Positions 1 to 5,974 of a stretch of 10,017 nucleotides of DNA are shown in pieces (position 1 is the first letter of the stretch; each line of letters begins with the position of its first letter). The stretch lies in NCBI GenBank assembly GCA_016764955.1, contig JAESQZ010000049.1, forward strand, positions 1 to 10,017, given 5' to 3'. Under the pieces are notes generated by a model that saw only the letters and a program-made list of their open reading frames with translations, was not told the DNA's origin and ran no database searches. This stretch comes from Deltaproteobacteria bacterium (GTDB lineage: Bacteria; Myxococcota; UBA727; JABDBI01). Both the position numbers and the translations under genes were made by a program.

Positions 1-85
1 ACGCCGTGTTAGCCTGTGGAGATATCGAGCGGGTTTCTGCTCGAGCCCAGGAATCTCACGTCCTTTAGGGCGGAGAGGATGTCAA
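1..85 (+). mobile_element. Right end of an IS200/IS605-family transposon (partial)
   Basis: The segment has the look of the right end of an IS200/IS605 (tnpB-carrying) element. A small hairpin (CGAGC 26-30 with GCTCG 39-43) is followed by a stem-loop at 55-75: CTC and CGTCC on the left, TTTA loop, GGGCG and GAG on the right, with one bulged A and one G-T pair. It closes with GAGGATGTCAA. The terminal TCAA (82-85) matches the right cleavage tetranucleotide described for IS608-type elements, so I place the boundary after base 85. The element would carry tnpB on the plus strand to the left, outside the window. No tnpB coding sequence can be verified here. The family call rests on remembered end sequences; the exact element is unknown. 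Confidence 0.68.
1..85 (+). ncRNA. Putative 3' scaffold of a TnpB omega RNA
   Basis: In IS200/IS605 elements the right end is transcribed as omega RNA. Its 3' hairpins bind TnpB, and the bases just beyond the transposon end act as guide. The two hairpins here (26-43 and 55-75) end 10 nt before the inferred element boundary, as expected. The guide would then begin at about 86 and read antisense into the antitoxin gene end. The 5' part of the RNA is outside the window, and expression is inferred only. Confidence 0.45.
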
Positions 86-92
86 AAGTCAT
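9..92 (-). pseudogene. Toxin gene start cut off by the transposon end
   Basis: The antitoxin stop codon overlaps an ATG in the ATGA arrangement (ATG at 92-90, TGA at 91-89), the usual coupling between a Phd/YefM antitoxin and a RelE/ParE- or YoeB-like toxin. Reading from this ATG gives M-T-F-D-I-L and then only transposon-derived codons, ending at TAA (11-9) after 27 residues. If the element boundary is at 85/86, just two codons and one base of the original gene remain. The toxin identity is inferred from position alone; nothing toxin-specific survives. Chance occurrence of the ATGA is possible. Confidence 0.4.
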
Positions 93-349
93 AGGCCGAG
101 GTCACTTTTGACGGATTCCCAAGGAATCAGGCTTTCTTTGCCGCTTTCCACATCGCTCATAATTTTTTTGGCTTCTCGAATATCAGCAGAGTCTTCCAGC
201 TTTTCTAAGGCTGCCATATCTTCGATGGGTACAATATACGCCACTACTTTGCCGCGTCTTTCTAACGCAACACGATCTTTGGTGAACGCGACTTGATTAA
301 TCATTTCAGAAAAATGATCTCTTGCCTCTTTGGTGGAGTAATTAGTCAT
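89..349 (-). CDS. Phd/YefM-family antitoxin (86 aa)
   Basis: A small antitoxin of the Phd/YefM family, whose members bind their own promoter with the N-terminal domain and neutralise a ribosome-dependent or similar toxin with the C-terminal tail. Residues 4-48 carry the family pattern: YSTKEARDHFSEMINQV, then R-V-A-L-E-R-R-G-K-V-V-A-Y-I-V-P and a D-M-A-A-L-E helix. The acidic, flexible tail ends in IPWESVKSDLGL, typical of this family. I chose ATG 349 because the open frame upstream runs into the protease gene, the conserved domain starts at this Met, and a promoter-like extended -10 lies just upstream. An upstream in-frame ATG at 367 would add six residues. A weak purine-rich stretch (AAAGAAG) precedes ATG 349. 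The partner toxin is apparently lost to the transposon, leaving an orphan antitoxin. Confidence 0.88.
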   Translation of the reverse strand: MTNYSTKEARDHFSEMINQVAFTKDRVALERRGKVVAYIVPIEDMAALEKLEDSADIREAKKIMSDVESGKESLIPWESVKSDLGL

Positions 350-360
350 AAGCGCTTCTT

Positions 361-378
361 TGTACATTGTAGCACAAT
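361..378 (-). promoter_or_regulatory. Antitoxin promoter with extended -10 and overlapping operator-like palindromes
   Basis: On the minus strand TGC-TACAAT (374-366) is a good extended -10 element, 5/6 to TATAAT. It would start transcription near 359, about 10 nt before the antitoxin ATG. No good -35 is visible. Two palindromes overlap it: TGTACA (361-366), identical to the core described for E. coli YefM operators, and ATTGT-AGC-ACAAT (366-378), which covers the -10. This fits autorepression by the antitoxin. It is inference from sequence position and the known family. Confidence 0.5.
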
Positions 379-395
379 TGGCGTAAAATAGCTGG

Positions 396-1214
396 CTATG
401 GGCAAAACCTGTGATTTCTCCAGCCCTTATCACAGGCGTTTTGCATGGTTTCCTGAATCCAGGGGACATAGGCATCTACCCGCATGTTGTAGCTGCCTGT
501 CATACAGGGTCCGTCCCATGTGTAACCGTGCGAAACCACACCAATTACAAATAGCTCCTTGCTGACTGAATTTTCTAGGTATGTAGCGCTACCAGAATCT
601 CCTGAACACTGTCTTGGATCAAAGACGCTTCGCCCAACCCGCATTTTATATTGGCTGATCTCATCAATAAAGCTTTTGGCGTAAACTTTTCGGCGTTGCC
701 AATTGTGTTGGACCATTGAGGACAGATTAGGTTCTTCCAACCCCCAGCCAACAATATGAACAGGCAGCCCATCTTGAAGCATGCTGGCGGCTTTGGGATT
801 AATGAGTTTTGCGGGTTTGATGTGCCAAAAAGGCGTTTCTAAAAAGATTAGAGCGATGTCATGATCATTTTTCGAGGGTTTGTTGTAATTTTTTGGAATT
901 GCGACATGGGTTGCTAATCGAGATTTATCTGGCTGGATTTGTAGGGGCAATAGATTGGATTGAGTGGAGATCAAAAAGTCGAGTTCTTTCTCAACGCAAT
1001 GTGCGGCTGTTAAAACGACGTCTTCTGCAATTAGAGTCCCACCACAGTAAGATTTAACCAAGTTTTCTTCAAACCCCATGACCGCCAGTGAAGTCGGAAT
1101 AAACTCCTCTCTGATTGGCTGCCCGTGGATGATTCGCGGAGCGAATTCGAAATCTTCATGGAGTGCAAAAACAGTGACTGATAGGAGTAGGCTAAATACA
1201 AGCTTTCGATACAT
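396..1214 (-). CDS. Secreted trypsin-like serine protease (S1 family, 272 aa)
   Basis: A chymotrypsin-fold endopeptidase, likely exported. Residues 1-17 form a signal peptide (basic MYRK, hydrophobic core, V-F-A end). A short propeptide runs to R27, followed by the new N terminus IIHG, the counterpart of trypsin IVGG. The catalytic triad is visible: H72 in TAAHC, D119 in HDIAL and S207 in CSGDSGS. C57 and C73 match the disulfide around the histidine, and C203 and C237 match the one around the serine loop. C261 and C271 form an unusual pair at the extreme C terminus. Length is normal for a zymogen. The residue aligned with trypsin D189, six before the serine, is R201, so trypsin-like cleavage after Arg/Lys is doubtful. 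It lies 46 bp upstream of the antitoxin on the same strand but probably has a separate role. The substrate is unknown. Confidence 0.92.
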   Translation of the reverse strand: MYRKLVFSLLLSVTVFALHEDFEFAPRIIHGQPIREEFIPTSLAVMGFEENLVKSYCGGTLIAEDVVLTAAHCVEKELDFLISTQSNLLPLQIQPDKSRLATHVAIPKNYNKPSKNDHDIALIFLETPFWHIKPAKLINPKAASMLQDGLPVHIVGWGLEEPNLSSMVQHNWQRRKVYAKSFIDEISQYKMRVGRSVFDPRQCSGDSGSATYLENSVSKELFVIGVVSHGYTWDGPCMTGSYNMRVDAYVPWIQETMQNACDKGWRNHRFCP

Positions 1215-1259
1215 ATAGATTTAATACTCGTGAGTAGGCGAAATTGGTCTTGAGAATGC

Positions 1260-1288
1260 TTGACGAAAGCAGTGCGTCCCTCTAAAAC
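1260..1288 (+). promoter_or_regulatory. Candidate ileS promoter, near-leaderless
   Basis: TTGACG (1260-1265, 5/6 to the -35 consensus), a 17-nt spacer and TAAAAC (1283-1288, 4/6 to the -10) lie directly before ileS. The predicted start of transcription falls around 1294-1297, at or next to the ATG at 1297. No Shine-Dalgarno sequence precedes that ATG. A leaderless or near-leaderless message is therefore possible. The weak -10 keeps confidence modest. Confidence 0.4.
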
Positions 1289-1296
1289 TCTAGACT

Positions 1297-4200
1297 ATGC
1301 CTGCATTTAAGCCGATTTCTAAAAAATTCTCCTTTCCTGAAGAAGAACTCAAAGTTTTGGAGTTTTGGAAAGAAATTTCGGCTTTTGAACAGAGCTTAGA
1401 AAACCGCAAAAGCAAAGACGGTTCTAACACCTATACTTTTTACGATGGCCCGCCGTTTGCGACAGGCTTGCCGCACTATGGGCATTTTGTTGCTTCGACG
1501 CTAAAAGACGTGGTGCCCAGATACTGGACCATGCGTGGTAAATATGTGGAGCGTCGTTTTGGGTGGGATACCCATGGTTTGCCGATTGAAATGGAAACCG
1601 AGAAAGTTTTGGGGCTTTCTGGGCCAACTGAAATCAAAAAACATGGGGTGGCTGAATTTAACGAGGCTTGCCGAAGCGGGGCTTTGAAACACGTTGCTGA
1701 TTGGGAAAAGATTATCACTCGATTAGGGCGTTGGGTCGACTTCAAAAAAGATTATAAGACGATGGACGCATCGTTTATGGAGTCTGTATGGTGGGCCTTT
1801 AGTGAGCTTTGGAAAAAAGAATTAGTCTATGAAGACTTTCGGGTCATGCCCTTTAGTTGGCGATTATCAACGCCGCTTTCAAACTTTGAAGCCAACTTAG
1901 ATTACAGAAGCATCCAAGATCCGGCGATTACAATTAGATTAAAACTGATGGATGATTCCCGTCATCCCGGCCCCCGAGCCGGGATCCAGCAAAATGACTG
2001 GACCCCGGATCAAGTCCGGGGTGACAAATCCGGGTGCACTTACCTCTTAGTTTGGACCACAACACCTTGGACTCTGCCCTCGAACTTAGCCGTCGCAGTT
2101 GGCCGTGATATCGACTACGTGCGTGCTAAAATTGAGGGTGATGATCGTGTTTATATTGTCGCCAAAGAGCGCTTAGAGTCTGTCTTGGGTAAAGACGCTG
2201 AAGTTTTAGAAGCTTTTAAAGGCGAAGCGCTTTTGGGTAAGCATTATGCGCCATTATTTGAACACTATGTGGGTCAATCGCCCAAGCTCTTTCAAGTGCT
2301 TGATGGCCATCATGTCACAACCGAGAGTGGAACTGGCTTAGTGCATATGGCGCCAGCATTTGGTCAAGAGGATTTTGATATTTGCCGTGAAGCCAAAATC
2401 CCCTTTATGGGCAATGAGCGTGTCGACGATGAAGGGCGTTTAGTTGATTTAGGCGTTAATATTAAAGAAGCTGACCCTATTTTAATCAAGCAAATCAAAG
2501 AGAAAGATTTGCTGTTCAAGCATGAGACTTGCCAACATAGTTATCCATTTTGTTGGCGCAGTGGGACGCCGCTTATATACAGAGCGATCCCATCTTGGTT
2601 TGTTCGTGTGACAGAGATTAAAGATCGTTTGGTTGAAAATAATAAGCTTATTCACTGGGTTCCTGAAGCAGTTGGCGACAAGCGCTTTGGCAATTGGCTC
2701 AAAGATGCGCAAGACTGGTGTATTTCTCGAAATAGATTTTGGGGAACGCCTATCCCGCTTTGGCAGTGCGAGTCTTGCAAAGAGCATGTGTGTTTGAGCT
2801 CTATTGCCGAGTTAGAAGAAAAAACAGGCAAGAAAATCGACGACATTCATCCACACAAAATCGACCACTTGAGCTTTAAGTGCACGAAGTGCACAGGGGT
2901 TATGAAGAGAATCCCTGAAGTTTTTGACTGCTGGTTTGAGTCAGGCTCTATGCCTTATGCGCAAAATCACTACCCGTTTGAAAACGAAGATTCTTTCGAT
3001 GCAAAATTTCCAGCTGATTTCATTGCCGAAGGCTTAGACCAAACGAGAGCCTGGTTTTATACGCTGCTTGTTTTGTCGACGGCTCTATTTGACAAGAATC
3101 CATTCAAAAATGTCGTGGTAAACGGCATGGTGCTGGCATCAGATGGCTCAAAGATGAGCAAGTCCAAGAAAAATTACCCGGATCCATCTCTCGTCATGAA
3201 CGAGTATGGCGCAGATGCCTTGAGGGCTTATCTGATTAACTCACCGGTTGTTCGAGCCGAGCCTTTGCAGTTTCAAGAAAAGGGCGTTCGCGAGATTGTG
3301 CGAACCGTGATGTTGCCGCTATATCACGCGTGGTCGTTTTTGATTCAATATGCGAATATCGACGGCTGGCAGCCGCCTAAGTCCCCCCCTTTGAAAAAGA
3401 GGGGCCAGGGGGGATTTGAAATCGACCGCTGGATTCTGTCTAAACTCCAGTCTTTAATTTCTGAAATTAACACCCAAATGGAAGGCTATTACTTATATCG
3501 TGTGATTCCGCCGATGCTGGGCTTTATCGATGATTTAACCAACTGGTATATTAGGCGAAGCCGCAGGCGTTTTTGGAAAAATGCTACCGATGAAGCAAGT
3601 AAAGCTGACAAAGAAGCTGCTTATCAAACTTTGTACGAAGTTTTGTTAACTTTTTCGAAAGTCATTGCGCCGGTGTTGCCATTTATTTCAGAAACTATCT
3701 ATCAAAATCTAAATCCAGATACAGGCAAAAGCGTGCATACTTGTGATTATCCACAAGCAGATGCCAGTAAAATAGACAAAAAACTTGAGCAAGAAGTTGA
3801 AATAACCAGACAAGTAATTAGCTTGGGCCGTGCACTTCGTGAAAAGCATAAACTTAAAACGCGCCAGCCTTTGCAGGAAGTCATTATCGTGACGCATGTT
3901 GCTTCAGCACGAGAAGCTGTTTTGAACCATGCAGAGCTTGTGCAGCAAGAGCTTAACGTCAAAAAAGTTGTAGCACTTGAAGATGACCATACGCTTTGCG
4001 ATATTAGTTTAAAGCCAAATTTTAAAACCCTGGGCAGGCGCTTAGGCGCGCGCATGAAAGAAGGCTCTCAAGCTATCTCAAAATTTAGCAGGCCTGAACT
4101 TAGTAAACTTCAAGCAGGCGAGAGTCTTAGCGTTGCTGGCGTCGATGTGATTCTAGAAGACGTCACAGTTACCCGAACTGCCAGAGCCGATATTGTCTTG

Positions 4201-4521
4201 GAAACCGAAGGTGCTTTAACTGTTGCGCTTGAGACAGACTTAACACCAGAGTTAGTTGAAGAAGGCCTGATGCGTGAAACCCTAAGCCAGCTTCAAAAAC
4301 TGCGTAAAGATATTGGCCTAGAAGTCACTGACCGCATTGAGCTCAAATTTCAGACAAACTCCAAAGAGCTAGAAAAAGTACTTCGAGCTGCAGAGGGTTA
4401 TTTGAAAGAAGAGCTCTTGGCGCAGGCTATTAGTTGGGAAAGCAGTCACTCTAGTGCCAGCCAGAGTTTAGATATCGATGGGTATGAGCTGCAGGTTTTG
4501 GTTATCCGTTGTACTCAGTGA
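1297..4521 (+). CDS. ileS: Isoleucyl-tRNA synthetase, long (type 2, eukaryote-like) form, 1074 aa
   Basis: Charges tRNA-Ile with isoleucine in the cytosol and edits misactivated valine. The Rossmann core holds HYGH (60-63, the HIGH signature) and KMSKS (619-623). The editing domain contains the threonine-rich WTTTPWTLPSN (253-263) and GTGLVHMAPAFGQED (345-359), whose D359 is the conserved editing aspartate. Cysteine pairs C491/C494 and C529/C532 suggest zinc binding. The anticodon-binding domain starts near DRWILSKL (710-717), followed by a long C-terminal region. The length, the MPAFKPISKKFSFPEEE start and the tail fit the type-2 IleRS, a class generally much less sensitive to mupirocin. Two palindromic repeats are read through in frame: R222-D243, just before the editing domain, and K695-F707, before the anticodon-binding domain. 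The start at 1297 fits the family N terminus. The 3' end overlaps the convergent ATPase gene by 20 bp. Confidence 0.97.
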   Translation: MPAFKPISKKFSFPEEELKVLEFWKEISAFEQSLENRKSKDGSNTYTFYDGPPFATGLPHYGHFVASTLKDVVPRYWTMRGKYVERRFGWDTHGLPIEMETEKVLGLSGPTEIKKHGVAEFNEACRSGALKHVADWEKIITRLGRWVDFKKDYKTMDASFMESVWWAFSELWKKELVYEDFRVMPFSWRLSTPLSNFEANLDYRSIQDPAITIRLKLMDDSRHPGPRAGIQQNDWTPDQVRGDKSGCTYLLVWTTTPWTLPSNLAVAVGRDIDYVRAKIEGDDRVYIVAKERLESVLGKDAEVLEAFKGEALLGKHYAPLFEHYVGQSPKLFQVLDGHHVTTESGTGLVHMAPAFGQEDFDICREAKIPFMGNERVDDEGRLVDLGVNIKEADPILIKQIKEKDLLFKHETCQHSYPFCWRSGTPLIYRAIPSWFVRVTEIKDRLVENNKLIHWVPEAVGDKRFGNWLKDAQDWCISRNRFWGTPIPLWQCESCKEHVCLSSIAELEEKTGKKIDDIHPHKIDHLSFKCTKCTGVMKRIPEVFDCWFESGSMPYAQNHYPFENEDSFDAKFPADFIAEGLDQTRAWFYTLLVLSTALFDKNPFKNVVVNGMVLASDGSKMSKSKKNYPDPSLVMNEYGADALRAYLINSPVVRAEPLQFQEKGVREIVRTVMLPLYHAWSFLIQYANIDGWQPPKSPPLKKRGQGGFEIDRWILSKLQSLISEINTQMEGYYLYRVIPPMLGFIDDLTNWYIRRSRRRFWKNATDEASKADKEAAYQTLYEVLLTFSKVIAPVLPFISETIYQNLNPDTGKSVHTCDYPQADASKIDKKLEQEVEITRQVISLGRALREKHKLKTRQPLQEVIIVTHVASAREAVLNHAELVQQELNVKKVVALEDDHTLCDISLKPNFKTLGRRLGARMKEGSQAISKFSRPELSKLQAGESLSVAGVDVILEDVTVTRTARADIVLETEGALTVALETDLTPELVEEGLMRETLSQLQKLRKDIGLEVTDRIELKFQTNSKELEKVLRAAEGYLKEELLAQAISWESSHSSASQSLDIDGYELQVLVIRCTQ
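1961..2025 (+). repeat. 65-bp GTCA…TGAC palindromic repeat inside ileS (copy A)
   Basis: The repeat has two perfect 8-bp hairpins: ATCCCGGC (1964-1971) with GCCGGGAT (1978-1985), and ACCCCGGA (2002-2009) with TCCGGGGT (2015-2022). The ends are GTCA and TGAC. It is translated as residues R222-D243 of IleRS, an Arg/Pro/Gly/Asp-rich stretch unlike the family, between the DPAITIRLKL strand and the YLLVWTTTPWT motif. A same-length copy lies at 8550-8614. The unit is 65 bp, so an extra base (modulo 3) must have come with it to keep the frame. Confidence 0.85.
3379..3417 (+). repeat. C-rich/G-rich palindromic repeat inside ileS (second family)
   Basis: A 39-bp element equal to exactly 13 codons (K695-F707, KSPPLKKRGQGGF). 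TCCCCCC (3382-3388) pairs with GGGGGGA (3408-3414). An alternative inner stem pairs 3386-3392 with 3398-3404 around a GAAAA loop. It resembles widespread bacterial repeats of the 'TCCCCCTTTGAAAAAGGGGGA' type that encode SPPLKKG-like peptides. It sits in the linker before the anticodon-binding domain (DRWILSKL). No second copy is seen in this window. Confidence 0.7.
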
Positions 4522-5845
4522 GCTCACGAATTAGATTTGGCAAGACTGAGATTAAATAGAATGGGACGGACAAAATATTCTTGTGGATCCCAAGTTCGTT
4601 TTGAGAAATTTTCACGCCAAGGGGCAGCTTTTTTTCTTTCAAAAAGATCTGAATTGACTTACGGCGCCCGGTTTTTCCTGCTTTCACTTCAATCGGAACG
4701 ATTTGTGAACCCGTTTGGATGACATAGTCCACTTCAGCTGTACTGGTTCTTGCCTCGCGGTGCCAGTAGTGGATTTGTGGATGCTGATAGAAGCCTTGAT
4801 AAGTCAGGAGCTCTTGACCAACCAATTGTTCTGCAATGGCACCTGAATTGATTTGCGCGATATTTTCTTCCCAAAAAGCTTGTGTGTTTAAACGCAGAAA
4901 TCTTTGCATAAGTCCAATATCAACAAAGAGCAGCTTGAACTTTTCAAATTTGGCTTGTGAGTGAAGAGGAATACCAGAGGCAGATGTCGCATAGACTTGT
5001 GAGACTAAGCCGGCCCAGCTCAGTTGCTGTAAAGTTTCTTTTAAGTCTCTGCTTTTAGCATCTGGATCGACATTGACGTATTTGAAAGCTTCACCGACAA
5101 GTTTCGGCGTGCGTTCGAAAAAACGTTGCAAATACCGGTTTGTGGTTTTACTCGCGTATTTTGAAAAATCAGTTTGATATGTTTCGATAAGTCTTGCGTG
5201 AATTTGTTGTGTTTCAGCGATCGAATGAGTATCAACAAAGGCCTGTATTGCTTCTGGCATGCCGCCAATGAGCAAATATTGACGTACAAGTTCCAACAAG
5301 CGTTTGTGAGCAATGGGTTCGAATGGTTTATGAATAGAGCTTTGCTCAATGGCCTCGACCAAAATGTCTTTGCCTAGTGCTTTTAGAAATTCAAGAAACG
5401 ACATAGGGCGAACATAGAAAGGCTGAACTCGTCCGACAGGAAAAGAGAAAGAGCCCTCGTTTAATACAAACTCAAGCAGTGAGCCCGCAGCAATGACATG
5501 TAGTGCAGGCATTTCTTCTTTAAAATAACGTAGCGCCAGAATGGCTTGTGGGCAGTTCTGAATTTCGTCTAAAAATAACAGAGATTGACCAGGCAAAATC
5601 CGTGTATCCAAAGCGAGCTCTAATTTCGACAAGATAGACTTTGGATCTAAGTCTGTGAAACAAGCTGCTAAGTCGGGTTTTTTTTCAAAGTTAACGGTTA
5701 TAAAACTTTCAAATGCTGTTTGACCTAGCTTTTCAACGGCAAAACTTTTCCCAACTTGTCTAGCACCCCGTAATAATAAGGGAATTCTGGTTTTGCTGGT
5801 TTTCCAAGCTAGCAATTGGCTGTCGAGTGTTCGTTTCATAGCCAT
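4502..5845 (-). CDS. AAA-type ATPase with DUF4143 C-terminal domain (447 aa)
   Basis: A member of the large family of prokaryotic ATPases with an AAA_14 domain and a DUF4143 domain; the cellular role is not established. Walker A is GARQVGKS (27-34) and Walker B is LLFLDEIQ (89-96). A sensor-like segment IAAGSLLEF (118-126) follows. GGMPE (194-198) marks the join to the second half. The C-terminal part carries a nuclease-like pattern: GAIAEQLVGQEL (335-346), EVD (371-373) and IEVKAG (385-390), resembling a PD-(D/E)xK core, though activity is unproven. Two starts, ATG 5845 and ATG 5839, are two codons apart; neither has a clear ribosome binding site. The length is normal and nothing is missing. 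The stop overlaps the ileS stop region convergently by 20 bp. Such genes are often accessory and patchily distributed. Confidence 0.9.
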   Translation of the reverse strand: MAMKRTLDSQLLAWKTSKTRIPLLLRGARQVGKSFAVEKLGQTAFESFITVNFEKKPDLAACFTDLDPKSILSKLELALDTRILPGQSLLFLDEIQNCPQAILALRYFKEEMPALHVIAAGSLLEFVLNEGSFSFPVGRVQPFYVRPMSFLEFLKALGKDILVEAIEQSSIHKPFEPIAHKRLLELVRQYLLIGGMPEAIQAFVDTHSIAETQQIHARLIETYQTDFSKYASKTTNRYLQRFFERTPKLVGEAFKYVNVDPDAKSRDLKETLQQLSWAGLVSQVYATSASGIPLHSQAKFEKFKLLFVDIGLMQRFLRLNTQAFWEENIAQINSGAIAEQLVGQELLTYQGFYQHPQIHYWHREARTSTAEVDYVIQTGSQIVPIEVKAGKTGRRKSIQIFLKEKKLPLGVKISQNELGIHKNILSVPFYLISVLPNLIRELTEYNG

Positions 5846-5961
5846 AGTTTGGCTGAAAAACCAGGGTATTGCAACCGAAAAATGGCTAAAAATCCAGGAT
5901 CTGGCTCTTTTCTGCTTTGGTGAGACCAGCCTTTTCTAAATGCTTAGTTTCACATATGTTT

Positions 5962-5965
5962 GAGG
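5962..5965 (+). promoter_or_regulatory. Ribosome binding site deciding the uup start
   Basis: GAGG ends 9 nt before ATG 5975. It overlaps the in-frame TTG at 5960, so it favours the ATG over that TTG, which would add only five residues (M-R-L-S-S). Confidence 0.5.
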
Positions 5966-5974
5966 CTATCTAGT

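Noticed and set aside
81..112. A 9-bp inverted repeat GTCAAAAGT (81-89) with ACTTTTGAC (104-112) over the antitoxin end, as a possible terminator or target signal.
   Set aside because: The left arm straddles the transposon boundary, there is no T-tract on either strand next to a GC-rich stem, and the 14-nt loop is long. Probably fortuitous.
350..475. N-terminal 42-residue extension of the antitoxin reading frame.
   Set aside because: It overlaps the protease 3' end and the likely antitoxin promoter, and the conserved Phd/YefM domain begins at the Met encoded at 349.
1215..1296. TATTAA on the minus strand as the -10 of a protease promoter.
   Set aside because: No acceptable -35 at suitable spacing and no ribosome binding site. 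A promoter must exist nearby, but I cannot place it.
2482..2787. Minus-strand open frame of about 100 codons inside ileS, and similar ones at 3747-4055 and 5041-5349.
   Set aside because: These are antisense shadows of strongly conserved genes, with no family motifs or ribosome binding sites.
5886..5964. A minus-strand open stretch upstream of the ATPase gene reading K-H-L-E-K-A-G-L-T-K-A-E-K-S-Q-I-L-D-F then stop, which looks protein-like.
   Set aside because: It is only about 25 codons between stops, has no ATG or ribosome binding site, and overlaps the uup leader. It could be a gene remnant, but nothing supports that.
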